Shown in pieces: positions 42,265 through 50,593 of a stretch of 59,539 nt of DNA. How positions within the stretch are numbered: the first letter of the stretch is position 1; every line of letters begins with the position of its first letter. Location: NCBI GenBank assembly GCA_015056125.1, contig SVGW01000006.1:1-59539 (forward strand). The letters are read 5' to 3'. Source of the DNA: Clostridiales bacterium. Its GTDB lineage: Bacteria; Bacillota; Clostridia; Christensenellales; Aristaeellaceae. The translations under genes were made by a program, and so were the position numbers. The notes under the pieces are model-generated. The model had not been told where the DNA came from and did no database searches. It saw only the letters and a list, made by a program, of their open reading frames with translations.

Positions 42265-43488
42265 ATGAAGCTCACTGAAAACGGACGGATACTTAAGGTT
42301 GGCGTTATCGGCCTTGGCGGTCGGGGACGGGGCCAATTAAGACTGATCTGTACCATGCAGGATGTGGAAGTAATGGCGGTGTGCGATCTGCATGAAGACC
42401 GGGTGAAGATGGGCATGGATATTGCCAAGGGCGCCGTGGGTACTCAGGAGTATCATGATATTCTGGCCATGCCCGAAGTGGAAGCCGTGTTTATTTTCAC
42501 CGATTGGGAAACTCATATTCCCATTGCTCTTGAAGCCATGCGCGCCGGCAAGGATGTGGGCATGGAAGTGGGCGGCGCCACTTCTGTAGGCGAATGCTGG
42601 GAAATGGTGCGCACTGCTGAAAAGACCGGAAAAAAGTGCATGTTGCTGGAAAACTGCAGCTATGGCGAAACGGAAATGGCCCTCTATAATATGATTGACC
42701 ATGGCCTTTTTGGAGAACTGGTGCACTGCGAGGGCGCCTATGCCCATGATCTGAGGGATGAAGTGGGCAACGGCGATATCAATCGCCATTACCGCCAGCA
42801 CAATTTCCTTCATCGCAATGGAGAACTGTATCCCACCCACGAGATGGGTCCCATTGCCAAGTATCTGAAGTTGAACCGGGGCAACCGGATGGTAACCCTC
42901 TGCGCCATGGCCAGCAAGGCCCGTGGGCTTACCCATTGGCTGAAGGAAAACCGGCCTGATTCTCCTCTTTGCAATGCCCAGGTGAATGAAGGGGATGTGG
43001 TGACCACCCTAATCAAATGCGCAAACGGCGAAACCATCGTGCTCTCTCACGACTGCACCCTGCCCCGGCCCTATTCCCGTCGCGGGGTTATTCGCGGGGT
43101 GAAGGGCATCTGGATGGAGGATAACAGTTCCATCCATATTGAGCACCTCACCCCTCAAAAGGAAGGGGATTGGACCCATTCCTGGGAAAGCGATGAAAAG
43201 TATATGCAGGAATATCGCCATCCCCTTTGGAAGGCCTATGATGAATTCGGCCAGCGGGGCGGCCATGGCGGCATGGATTATCTGGTGCTTCGCGGCTTTA
43301 TTGAAAGCGTGCAGAACCACACCCCCGCGCCCATTGACGTATATGATACCGCTATGCTCATGAGCATTACGGCCTTGAGCGAAGAATCCATCGCCATGGG
43401 CGGCATGCCGGTGCCTGTTCCTGATTTCACCCAGGGCGGATGGATGAAGGATATTGATACCAAGGGCGAAGGCAACTATAAGCTTTGA
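42265..43488 (+). CDS. Gfo/Idh/MocA-family protein of the GH109 (alpha-N-acetylgalactosaminidase-like) type
   Basis: A 407-residue NAD(H)-binding oxidoreductase-fold protein. The Rossmann motif VGVIGLGGRGRGQL is at the N-terminus. GH109-like blocks follow: LLENCSYGETEMALYNMI, GLFGELVHCEGAYAHDLRDE, HRNGELYPTHEMGPIAKYL and GHGGMDYLVLRGFIES. GH109 enzymes use a bound NAD+ to cleave terminal alpha-GalNAc by a redox-elimination mechanism; the tyrosine/histidine-containing NGELYPTHEMG block agrees. No signal peptide, so it acts inside the cell. Related inositol or sugar dehydrogenases remain possible. AGGTGA precedes the ATG at 42265. Confidence 0.75.
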   Translation: MKLTENGRILKVGVIGLGGRGRGQLRLICTMQDVEVMAVCDLHEDRVKMGMDIAKGAVGTQEYHDILAMPEVEAVFIFTDWETHIPIALEAMRAGKDVGMEVGGATSVGECWEMVRTAEKTGKKCMLLENCSYGETEMALYNMIDHGLFGELVHCEGAYAHDLRDEVGNGDINRHYRQHNFLHRNGELYPTHEMGPIAKYLKLNRGNRMVTLCAMASKARGLTHWLKENRPDSPLCNAQVNEGDVVTTLIKCANGETIVLSHDCTLPRPYSRRGVIRGVKGIWMEDNSSIHIEHLTPQKEGDWTHSWESDEKYMQEYRHPLWKAYDEFGQRGGHGGMDYLVLRGFIESVQNHTPAPIDVYDTAMLMSITALSEESIAMGGMPVPVPDFTQGGWMKDIDTKGEGNYKL

Positions 43489-43496
43489 TAAAAAAA

Positions 43497-43523
43497 TCCT
43501 GCTTTCTTAAATGGAAAGCAGGA
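43497..43523 (+). repeat. Terminator hairpin of the GH109-like gene, copy 1 (lacks a U-tract)
   Basis: A 27-base hairpin TCCTGCTTTC...GGAAAGCAGGA, identical in all 27 bases to 43781-43807. Here it is followed by TAGTTTG, the start of element B. Confidence 0.85.
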
Positions 43524-43780
43524 TAGTTTGTCGAAAAAGTATTTTCGACAAACTGCGAATGGAAGTCAGCTAAAGCAGTCTTCCATTCGATCCATCACAT
43601 TTACTGCAAAAATGGCTTTCCAGCCCTTTTCACAGGGCTGGAAAGCCTATTTTTGCGGTCGTAAATTGATATGGGAAGCGGAATACTTCCGCTCCTCGCC
43701 GCCGCGCATGTCGCCGGCTGCGGATTATAGTCGAAGGGCAGCGGCCCTTCGACGCATCCCAGGGGTTTTTTGACAGGCTG
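43524..43780. mobile_element. Putative non-coding palindromic element, copy B
   Basis: A 257-base gene-free stretch lying exactly between two identical copies of a terminator hairpin. Left end TAGTTTGTCGAAAAA and reverse-complemented right end CAGCCTGTCAAAAAA match at 11 of 15 positions. Five hairpins are packed inside: GTTTGTCGAAAA with its complement (43526-43553), GAATGGAAG (43557-43588), a 21-base-pair stem built from GCAAAAAT-GGCTTTCCAGCCC with one bulge (43606-43656), GCGGAA/TTCCGC (43679-43692) and GTCGAAGGGC (43730-43753). Positions 43525-43691 match copy C with three differences in 167. No coding capacity. Confidence 0.6.
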
Positions 43781-43814
43781 TCCTGCTTTCTTAAATGGAA
43801 AGCAGGAATTTTTT
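43781..43814 (+). terminator. Terminator hairpin, copy 2 (with U-tract)
   Basis: The same 27-base hairpin as 43497-43523, here followed by ATTTTTTGC. It serves the GH109-like gene or the element transcript; the convergent GDPD gene ends four bases later. Confidence 0.85.
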
Positions 43815-43818
43815 GCAT

Positions 43819-44553
43819 TTACAGGCGGCCCAGCACCTTTAGAAGGGGAACGGGATCATTGGCCGTGATAAGATCGGCGCCTTGATTGATAAACAATTGC
43901 ACGTCTTCTTCCGTATCCGCGCAGTACATATGCACCGGCAGGCCCTTGGCCATGAAAATGGGAAATACCTCGGATTTTACGATATTTAAATTCAGACCAA
44001 TTTCATCATAATAATTGTAGGAACCTGCTTCGAATTCCTTCATCTGGAAATCGGGATAGCCCATGGTGCGGCCATTATATTTTTCCTTGATATAGCGAAT
44101 AATGCGGGCATTGAAGGCATAGAAGTAGCAATGCTCAAAGAAACCGTATTTTTTCAGCAGCGCGATGGTCAGATCCACATTTTCTTCGGTGTATTCCTTA
44201 ATTTCCACGCCCAGCCAGATATCGGGGCGCTTTTCCTTGCAAAGGATCAAAAGCTCCTCCAAGGTGGGAACGGTGATACCTTGGTTTTTATAGGTATCGC
44301 CGAATTTTTCTTCATAAATGGGGGAAAGCTCCTTTACCTGGGCAAGGGACAGGGAAGAAAGCAGCACATTTTTTCCGCAGGTGCGAAGGGCATTGGCGTC
44401 ATGCATGAGCACCGGCACCTTATCGGTGGTAAGCCATACATCAAATTCAATGGCGTCCACTCCCAGTTCCATGGCGGCGGCAAAAGAAACCAGGGTGTTT
44501 TCGGGATATTTGGCGCAATAACCGCGATGACCTTCTACCACGATTTTCTTCAT
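43819..44553 (-). CDS. Glycerophosphodiester phosphodiesterase (second copy)
   Basis: A 244-residue GDPD enzyme with VEGHRGYCAKYPENTLVSF, GVDAIEFDVWLTTDKVPVLMHD and WLGVEIKEY, giving the histidines and acidic metal ligands of the family. It shares the reaction with the gene at 38165 but differs widely in sequence, so it is not a recent duplicate. No signal peptide. It is a single-gene unit with GGAGATCA before its ATG. Together with the nearby G3P-oxidation operon it suggests active turnover of glycerophospholipid head groups. Confidence 0.93.
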   Translation of the reverse strand: MKKIVVEGHRGYCAKYPENTLVSFAAAMELGVDAIEFDVWLTTDKVPVLMHDANALRTCGKNVLLSSLSLAQVKELSPIYEEKFGDTYKNQGITVPTLEELLILCKEKRPDIWLGVEIKEYTEENVDLTIALLKKYGFFEHCYFYAFNARIIRYIKEKYNGRTMGYPDFQMKEFEAGSYNYYDEIGLNLNIVKSEVFPIFMAKGLPVHMYCADTEEDVQLFINQGADLITANDPVPLLKVLGRL

Positions 44554-44627
44554 AAAATGATCTCCTTTACAAGTATTAAGAATATTTTAACACAATTTCT
44601 TTTCATGAGCAAGACAGGTAAATCCTG

Positions 44628-44656
44628 TTGACGGATGAAAGGAAAAAATTTATAAT
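44628..44656 (+). promoter_or_regulatory. Promoter of the M20 amidohydrolase operon
   Basis: TTGACG (44628-44633), 17-base spacer, TATAAT (44651-44656). Confidence 0.75.
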
Positions 44657-44711
44657 ATAGAATGATCGGTAGCTTGAATAATTCATCAATATAAAGGAGA
44701 GCGTGTGAACC

Positions 44712-46049
44712 ATGCATGATATGCTCAAATCGGTGGATCGTTACAGAAGCTTGATTCTGGAGGCGGAAAGATATATTTGGCAACATCCGGAAACGGGCTA
44801 CAAAGAAGAAAAAACCAATCAATATATGAAGGAACAGTTTGAAAAGCTGGGCTACGAACTGCATCTGGCGGAGGGCATCACCGGCTTTTATACCTGCCTG
44901 GATACCGGGCGGCCGGGCCCTGAAATCCTGATTCTTGGGGAATTGGATTCCATTATCTGCCCTAATCATCCTCAGTGCGATCCGTTGACCGGCGCCGTGC
45001 ATTCCTGTGGGCATAATGCCCAGTGCGCGGCACTGCTGGGCATTGCGGCGGCGCTGAAGGAAGAAGGAGCGTTGGATGGGCTTTGCGGAAAAATTCGGCT
45101 TTGCGCGGTGCCTGCTGAAGAGCTTTTGGAAATCGGCTATCGCAGAAAGCTGCGCAACGAAGGAAAAATTAAATATTTTGGCGGCAAGACGGAATTTTTA
45201 TCCCGGGGTTATTTTGACGGGGTGGATATTGCTTTTATGGTGCACACCGGCGTGGGCAATAGCTACCATGTGAATCTGGGCTCTGTTGGATGTATTGCTA
45301 AAAATATTCAGTACAAGGGCGTGGCGGCTCATGCCGGCGGAAGCCCCTGGGCGGGAAAGAACGCCCTGTACGCCGCCACCTGTGGCATCAACGCCATCAA
45401 CGCCATCCGGGAAACCTTTAAAGAAAAGGATATTATCCGGGTACATCCCATTATTACCCATGGCGGCGATATGGTGAACGCTATTCCTGAGGAAGTGACC
45501 TTGGAAAGCTATGTGCGGGGCAGCAGCTATGAAGGAATCACGGCGGCCAATAAGCGGGTAAATCAGGCCCTTTGCGGCGCGGCTCTTTCGATCGGCACCA
45601 ATATCGAAATTACGGATATTCCCGGCTATGCGCCCTTGAATAATTCCCTTGGCATGATGGAGCTTTGCCGGGATGCAGCGAAAAAGGCGGATCCGGAATG
45701 CAATTTTGTGTGGGATGAGCATATGGGCTCCGGCAGCACGGATATGGGCGATCTTTCCTGCATTATGCCGGTAGTGCATCCTCACATGGGCGGCGCAAAG
45801 GGGCGCTCCCACGGAAACGATTATGAAATTGCCGATCCTGAAATGGCTTGCGTTTCCAGCGCCAAGTGGCAATTGACCATGCTGCAGATGCTCCTTGAAA
45901 ACGGCGCAGAACGGGCAAAGAAGATCATCGCCGATTACGAGGCACCCTTTGCATCCAAGGAGGCTTACCTGGAATATGTCACCGGCTTGAATGATTGCGG
46001 CGACAGAATCGAATACACAGAAAACGGAAATGCCAAGGTGCGTTTGTAA
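44712..46049 (+). CDS. M20-family metallo-amidohydrolase
   Basis: A 445-residue enzyme of the M20D/AbgA-like amidohydrolase family. Metal-site and catalytic motifs are GELDSIICP (Asp), VHSCGHNAQCAALLG (HxCGHxxQ), PAEELLEIG (the Glu-Glu pair), HTGVGNSYHVN and the dimerisation lid KGVAAHAGGSPWAGKNALYAA. It would hydrolyse N-acyl or peptide amide bonds in the cytoplasm; the substrate is unknown. It lies 24 bases before an FAD oxidoreductase gene, forming a two-gene operon with a strong promoter. Confidence 0.87.
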   Translation: MHDMLKSVDRYRSLILEAERYIWQHPETGYKEEKTNQYMKEQFEKLGYELHLAEGITGFYTCLDTGRPGPEILILGELDSIICPNHPQCDPLTGAVHSCGHNAQCAALLGIAAALKEEGALDGLCGKIRLCAVPAEELLEIGYRRKLRNEGKIKYFGGKTEFLSRGYFDGVDIAFMVHTGVGNSYHVNLGSVGCIAKNIQYKGVAAHAGGSPWAGKNALYAATCGINAINAIRETFKEKDIIRVHPIITHGGDMVNAIPEEVTLESYVRGSSYEGITAANKRVNQALCGAALSIGTNIEITDIPGYAPLNNSLGMMELCRDAAKKADPECNFVWDEHMGSGSTDMGDLSCIMPVVHPHMGGAKGRSHGNDYEIADPEMACVSSAKWQLTMLQMLLENGAERAKKIIADYEAPFASKEAYLEYVTGLNDCGDRIEYTENGNAKVRL

Positions 46050-46073
46050 AACAATACATAAGGAGATACGCAT

Positions 46074-47420
46074 ATGCCTGTATATCAGAAGGAATTAAAG
46101 ATTCGCCATGAAGCGGATATTTGCGTGGTAGGCGGCGGCCCTGCTGGGGTAAGTGCAGCGGTAACGGCGGCCAGAATGGGAAAAAAAGTGCTGCTGATTG
46201 AAGCGATGACTTCTCTTGGCGGCCTGGGCACCCATGGGCTTGTGCCCATGTTTTGCCAGTTTACAGATGGCATTCGTTTTCTGGCCGGCGGCTTTGGCTG
46301 GGAAATTCATGAGCGCTGCCTGAAAGAAGGCGCCTGCAGCCCCAATGATGAAAAGGATCATCCCCATAAAAAGGGCAGCATCAGCATCTACTGTGAAAAG
46401 CTGAAAAGAATGTATGATCAGATCGTGCTGGAGGCCGGGGTGAAGGTGCTGTTCCATACCAAGCTGTGCGATGTGATCATGGATGGCAGCAAGGTGGATA
46501 CCCTGGTGGTAAGCGGCCTTGGAGAACTTTACGGCATCAAGGCGCATACCTATATCGATTGCACGGGCAATGGCATTCTTTCCGTATTTGCCGGGGCGGA
46601 ATATGGCCTTGGAGATGAGGATGGCAGCCTTCAGGCCTGTACGCTTTGCAGCAGCTGGGCGGGCATTGATTGGGAAACCGTGCGGGCAAACGGGTTCCAT
46701 GATCTGTGGCCCCGGAATACCCAGTTTATCGAAAAGGCCTATGAAGAGGGCGTATTGGATACCTGCGATCTGCATCTTTCCGGCATGTGGCGTACGGGGG
46801 AAATCCTGGGCGGCGCCAATGCGGGACACGTGTATGGCATCCAGGATACGGATGAAGAGCAGGTGACCAAAGCATTCTTCCGGGGCAGGGAACAGGTGGC
46901 CCAGTATGAGCAGTATTACAAGCGCTATCTCAAAGGATTTGAGCATATGGAGTGCACCGGTACCGGTGCGCTGCTGGGGGTGCGGGAATCCAGGCGCATA
47001 ATGTGCGATTATGTGCTCACCAGGGAAGATTATATGAACCGGGCGGTATTTGAGGATGAAATCGGCCGCTATAATTATAATATCGATATTCATCCCCCTA
47101 CGTCCTCCAAGGAAGACTATGCACAGTTTGAAAAGGATATGAAGTTGGAGATGGGCGTAGGAGAAAGCTATGGCATTCCTTATCGCAGCCTGACGGTGAA
47201 AGGCATTGAAAATCTGCTGGTGGCCGGCAAGTGCGTCAGCGCGGACCACGCCATGCAGGCTTCCATCCGCGTGATGCCCGGTTGCTTCATTACCGGCCAG
47301 GCCGCCGGCTGCGCCGCCGCCATGACGGAAGGGGACGGAAACGTGCGCAAGGTAGATATTAAGGCGCTGCAGAAAAACCTGAAAGCGATCGGCGCTTATT
47401 TGCCCAATTATAAAGAATAA
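46074..47420 (+). CDS. FAD-dependent oxidoreductase (FAD_oxidored family)
   Basis: A 448-residue flavoprotein with VVGGGPAGVSAAVTAARMGKKVLL (FAD dinucleotide motif) near residue 17, LGGLGTHGLVPMF, YIDCTGNGILSVFAGAEYG, and the C-terminal SLTVKGIENLLVAGKCVSADH with a second FAD contact. This family is common in anaerobes beside sugar or amino-acid catabolic genes; the substrate is unknown. It is co-transcribed with the M20 amidohydrolase. Its 3' end overlaps the remnant of a glutathione peroxidase gene on the other strand, and no clear terminator lies downstream. Confidence 0.85.
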   Translation: MPVYQKELKIRHEADICVVGGGPAGVSAAVTAARMGKKVLLIEAMTSLGGLGTHGLVPMFCQFTDGIRFLAGGFGWEIHERCLKEGACSPNDEKDHPHKKGSISIYCEKLKRMYDQIVLEAGVKVLFHTKLCDVIMDGSKVDTLVVSGLGELYGIKAHTYIDCTGNGILSVFAGAEYGLGDEDGSLQACTLCSSWAGIDWETVRANGFHDLWPRNTQFIEKAYEEGVLDTCDLHLSGMWRTGEILGGANAGHVYGIQDTDEEQVTKAFFRGREQVAQYEQYYKRYLKGFEHMECTGTGALLGVRESRRIMCDYVLTREDYMNRAVFEDEIGRYNYNIDIHPPTSSKEDYAQFEKDMKLEMGVGESYGIPYRSLTVKGIENLLVAGKCVSADHAMQASIRVMPGCFITGQAAGCAAAMTEGDGNVRKVDIKALQKNLKAIGAYLPNYKE

Positions 47421-47506
47421 GCGTTGTACTGAAAAAAGGCAGAAATCCATTTCATAGATACCTCGGCTCCGTTCGCTTTTTTAATAGAAAAATCATAGAT
47501 ACTCAT
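47408..47506 (-). pseudogene. Truncated glutathione peroxidase gene (5' fragment)
   Basis: On the minus strand an ATG at 47506, with AGGAGG (47519-47524) upstream, opens MSIYDFSIKKANGAEVSMK, the standard N-terminus of bacterial glutathione peroxidases. The homology stops near 47450, before the expected GKVLLIVNTAS block with the catalytic residue, and the frame ends after 32 codons inside the 3' end of the FAD oxidoreductase gene. Its promoter is intact. This is the stump left after a deletion or an insertion. It was too short to notice as a long frame. Confidence 0.7.
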
Positions 47507-47551
47507 AAAAAAGTGTGTCCTCCTTTTCAAAAAGATTTTATACAATTTAAT

Positions 47552-47580
47552 AGTGTATATAAAATTTAGAAAGATGTCAA
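47552..47580 (-). promoter_or_regulatory. Intact promoter of the truncated glutathione peroxidase gene
   Basis: On the minus strand TTGACA (47575-47580), 17-base spacer, TACACT (47552-47557). Confidence 0.65.
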
Positions 47581-47608
47581 TAGATAATTATATCTGAATT
47601 AATCCATG

Positions 47609-47640
47609 AAAAAAGCCCTGAGCGCAGGCTCAAGGGCTTT
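47609..47640 (-). terminator. Terminator of the SGNH hydrolase gene
   Basis: AAGCCCT (47633-47639 complement) pairs with AGGGCTT (47613-47619 complement), with an inner GAGC stem, followed on the minus strand by TTTTTTC. Confidence 0.8.
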
Positions 47641-47652
47641 GGGCAATGATCT

Positions 47653-48585
47653 TTAGGGGCGGAGGCAAGCTTCCACGCATGCCAGTTCCTGAGCAACAAC
47701 GCGATCCAAATCCTGCGCATATCGAAGATACTGATCACGCATGTTGTTCCAGAAGGGGGAAGGACCCTCATAGGCCTCCATAAATGCTTTTCGCGCCTGG
47801 GGATCCTCCGGCTGCTGGCGCAGGAGCAGCCATTCGGCATTCCAGAGGGTACGGATGATTCTTTCTGCATCATACCGCTTTTGATTGACCGGCAACAGAT
47901 CATCAAAAGCAGGCAAGTTATTGAAGGAAGCGAGAGTGGGGCAGGGAACCAATCCCTGAGCAGCCAGGAAAAGATGCGCCATGAACACGTGACCTGCTTC
48001 AAGGGGGTGCACCCGATCCTCCCGGATAATATTCTTGGCAGCGTTCAGATAACGCACAGGCGCATGGAAATTGACAAAATCCGCGCCATATTCCTCCGCC
48101 AGGCGGCGACACATCTCTCCCATATATTCCAGTGCGGCATCGCAGCCGACCGCATCCAGGGCGCGGGGGCGCGATGATTCGTCATAGCAGGTGGGGGTAA
48201 TCAGAGTAATGGAAATATTACGGGATTGAAGGCGGTCAATCAGCTCCCGCATGCCCTGTTCATAAACGGTCAGCGATTCCTGCCAGCCAGCGGTATCTTT
48301 ATCGATATGATCCCCCGCCTCATCCACCAGATAGCGGCTGCGGCCCACGTCATTCATCCCCAGCATAATAACAGCATGGGTGGGATCATACCGCATGATA
48401 TTTTTTTCAAAATACAAAAGAGCGCTTTTCACCGAGCCGCCGGAGATGCCGGTGTTGTACATGCGGATATCCGCATCAGGAAAATTTTTGAGATAATGAT
48501 CATAAACATGGGCAATCCAGATTCCACCGGCAGTAATGCTGTCGCCGATAAAAACGACACGGGCATGGTTGGGGAAACGCTTCAT
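47653..48585 (-). CDS. SGNH/GDSL-family hydrolase (second)
   Basis: A 310-residue SGNH hydrolase with VVFIGDSITAGG (Ser), GISGGSVKSALL (Gly), VIMLGMNDVGRSR (Asn) and EDRVHPLEAGHVFMA (Asp-His): all four blocks are present. No signal peptide. The C-terminal 90 residues, including LLPVNQKRYDAERIIRTLWN, extend beyond the core and resemble carbohydrate-esterase relatives. Substrate unknown. The start ATG at 48585 follows AAAGGCGG; the frame continues upstream without a ribosome binding site. Not closely related to the gene at 37475. Confidence 0.87.
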   Translation of the reverse strand: MKRFPNHARVVFIGDSITAGGIWIAHVYDHYLKNFPDADIRMYNTGISGGSVKSALLYFEKNIMRYDPTHAVIMLGMNDVGRSRYLVDEAGDHIDKDTAGWQESLTVYEQGMRELIDRLQSRNISITLITPTCYDESSRPRALDAVGCDAALEYMGEMCRRLAEEYGADFVNFHAPVRYLNAAKNIIREDRVHPLEAGHVFMAHLFLAAQGLVPCPTLASFNNLPAFDDLLPVNQKRYDAERIIRTLWNAEWLLLRQQPEDPQARKAFMEAYEGPSPFWNNMRDQYLRYAQDLDRVVAQELACVEACLRP

Positions 48586-48705
48586 ATTTTTTCCGCCTTT
48601 CTCACGCTTTTTTAATTTGTATTTTAGCATAAAAAAAGAATCAAAGCAACATATTGGTTCTTTCATGGCAGAAGACGGAAAAAACGGGTGCCATAGCTTT
48701 CTCAC

Positions 48706-49371
48706 TCAAAGGGAATACAAGGTTTCCTGACACCAGGAAAACAGAAGCTGAAAGCTTTTATCAAAATCATGAGAAATGCCGCTGCTCAAATCCAGCGCCT
48801 GCTTCAGCACCGCTCTGTTTTTGCCCTCCAGGCATTCGAGCAATTCTGCTTTTGTGGCGATAAATTGCCCATTTGTGAGGTAATAGAGGTTCTGAAGGAT
48901 AAAGAATACGCCCTTATACGTGGCTGGCAATGCCTCTCTGCTCCGTTCCGGGCCTGCGTGGATATAGCGGTGGCAGATTTCGTGATAAAGATTATTCAAG
49001 CTCATTTTCACGAAATTTTGCACATCCTGCCGAGAATAGGATGGGATCAAATCTTTCAGCGTACCATAAAAATCCTTTGTTGTGTGAAGCACATGGCAAA
49101 TTTCCAAAGGATTCCAGCAGGCCAAATCTAACTTGCTGCAGATGAAGCCACAGGATAGTTCAAAATATTCCATGGATTGAATGACGGCACGATAGGCGGC
49201 AAGATCAGAAGCACTGAGCTCATCAATCACTGCCATGATATCAATATCGCTGGTGTCGGTGGCTTCACCGCGAAGATAGCTGCCCTGCAGGCCAACATAC
49301 AGGAGTCTGGAACCGAAGCGCTCCTGCAGTAAATGGGTGAGACGTGAAAGATAATGCTGTATGTCAACCAT
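48706..49371 (-). CDS. Nucleotidyltransferase-domain protein
   Basis: A 221-residue protein with the polymerase-beta-type nucleotidyltransferase signature GLQGSYLRGEATDTSDIDIMAVID (GS followed by DxD) near residues 22-45. The C-terminal half (CHVLHTTKDFYGTL to the end) is helical and resembles the HEPN-like region of kanamycin nucleotidyltransferase-type proteins. It could adenylylate a small molecule, tRNA or protein; target unknown. The ATG at 49371 follows AAAGGAG; upstream the frame runs through the tRNA gene and is not coding. Confidence 0.82.
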   Translation of the reverse strand: MVDIQHYLSRLTHLLQERFGSRLLYVGLQGSYLRGEATDTSDIDIMAVIDELSASDLAAYRAVIQSMEYFELSCGFICSKLDLACWNPLEICHVLHTTKDFYGTLKDLIPSYSRQDVQNFVKMSLNNLYHEICHRYIHAGPERSREALPATYKGVFFILQNLYYLTNGQFIATKAELLECLEGKNRAVLKQALDLSSGISHDFDKSFQLLFSWCQETLYSL

Positions 49372-49389
49372 AAACTTCTCCTTTCGAAC

Positions 49390-49419
49390 AAAAAAGAGCA
49401 TCAATACATCTTGATGCTC
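49390..49419 (-). terminator. Terminator of tRNA-Leu
   Basis: GAGCATCAA (49396-49404) pairs perfectly with TTGATGCTC (49411-49419); on the minus strand the stem is followed by TTTTTT. Confidence 0.9.
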
Positions 49420-49423
49420 CAAT

Positions 49424-49508
49424 TGGTGCGGTCGACGGGACTTGAACCCGTACTCGGTTAAGAACACGCCCCTCAAACGTGCGCGTATGCCAATTCCGCC
49501 ACGACCGC
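49424..49508 (-). tRNA. tRNA-Leu (anticodon GAG)
   Basis: On the minus strand an 85-base tRNA with a 7-base-pair acceptor stem (GCGGTCG with CGACCGC), discriminator A and encoded CCA (49424-49426). The anticodon stem CACGT/GCGTG closes a 7-base loop TTGAGGG, giving anticodon GAG (reads CUC/CUU). A variable arm of class II length and the T-loop GTTCAAGTC are present. A terminator follows at once. Confidence 0.95.
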
Positions 49509-49612
49509 ATTTGGCTTGCTGTCTCAAACAGCATATATGATTATAAGGCAGAACAAGGAAAAAGTCAATAGGGGAAATGAAAAAAATATTTATTTGGAAT
49601 TTAGGAGCGCAA

Positions 49613-50467
49613 TCAGGCAGAATGCCGCATTCTGGCAGCATAGCGTCCTGGGGTTTCGCCTTTAAAATGCTTGAAGGTGCGAATGAAATAGCCGGGATCG
49701 TTAAAGCCGTTATCCAGCGCAGCTTCCGTCACATTGCAATCGGTGGCAGCCAGGGCATAGCAGGCCATTTCGATGCGGTAATAATTCAGATAATCCATGG
49801 GGCTGCGGTGCACGGCCTGCTTAAAAAAACGGCAGAAATATTTGGGGGTCATGTGCACGGAGGCAGCCAGACGGGAAAGGGTGAGAGGAGAAGCATACTC
49901 GCTTTCAATCAATTCAAATACGCGCTTTAATTGCAGTACCCGCCTGCAATCCTCCTCGCCGGGGGCATCCTGATACAGATGCAGACGGAAGATTTCTCCC
50001 ACCAGCCGCAGAAGGCAGCCCAGGGCGATGGGCTCGCAGCCGATTCGCTTTTCCCTGAGGGCGTCAAACAGGGGAGAAACGGCCTGGGCCGCCTCGCTTC
50101 CGGCTGGAAATACAGGGGTGACGGCGATGCGCCGGTGGAGCACATCGCCCACAAAGCGGCGGCAGGCATCCCCGGTTTTCAGCAAAAAGCGCATATCAAA
50201 TACCACGCATTCATACACGGCGTTTTCCGGCACGCCGCCATGGAGGCAGCCGGAGGGGATGAAAGCCACATCGCCGGGAGCGAGAGAATAGGTGGTTTCA
50301 TCCATGGAAAGGGTGAAAACGCCGGAAATGACCCGCAAAAGCTCAATTTCTTCATGCCAGTGGAAGGACATTTCATAGCGGCTGTGCTGCTGATTGAGCA
50401 GATAATATTCCAGGGGAAAATCGGGAGAACCCCGCTGCAGGCTTTCGTGGAATCGGAACGCTGGCAT
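49613..50467 (-). CDS. AraC-family regulator, probably of the fucose genes
   Basis: A 284-residue regulator with an N-terminal cupin (FHWHEEIELLRVISGVFTL, APGDVAFIPSGCLHGG) and two C-terminal helix-turn-helices (LTLSRLAASVHMTPKYFCRFFKQAVHRSP and CNVTEAALDNGFNDPGYFIRTFKHFKGETPG each in its usual place). The ATG at 50467 follows AAAGGAGG; the frame upstream, across the divergent fucA gene, is not coding. It is divergent from fucA-fucI, 126 bases away, so it is probably their sugar-responsive activator. Confidence 0.88.
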   Translation of the reverse strand: MPAFRFHESLQRGSPDFPLEYYLLNQQHSRYEMSFHWHEEIELLRVISGVFTLSMDETTYSLAPGDVAFIPSGCLHGGVPENAVYECVVFDMRFLLKTGDACRRFVGDVLHRRIAVTPVFPAGSEAAQAVSPLFDALREKRIGCEPIALGCLLRLVGEIFRLHLYQDAPGEEDCRRVLQLKRVFELIESEYASPLTLSRLAASVHMTPKYFCRFFKQAVHRSPMDYLNYYRIEMACYALAATDCNVTEAALDNGFNDPGYFIRTFKHFKGETPGRYAARMRHSA

Positions 50468-50593
50468 CTTTTCCTCCTTTTCGATGAAAAAAGTGAATAT
50501 CGTCCTACTATTGGCTATTATATCATAAGAAAATGGATGCCGCAAGGGATATGATGAAACCAGAGAATGAATATTGAAATGAGGTGACACCCT

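Noticed and set aside
43528-43773. Short frames within repeat element B
   Set aside because: They run through hairpins, have no start signal, and differ in frame from the matching part of element C.
49372-49641. Extension of the nucleotidyltransferase frame through tRNA-Leu
   Set aside because: The tRNA and its terminator are certain, and the ATG at 49371 has a good ribosome binding site.
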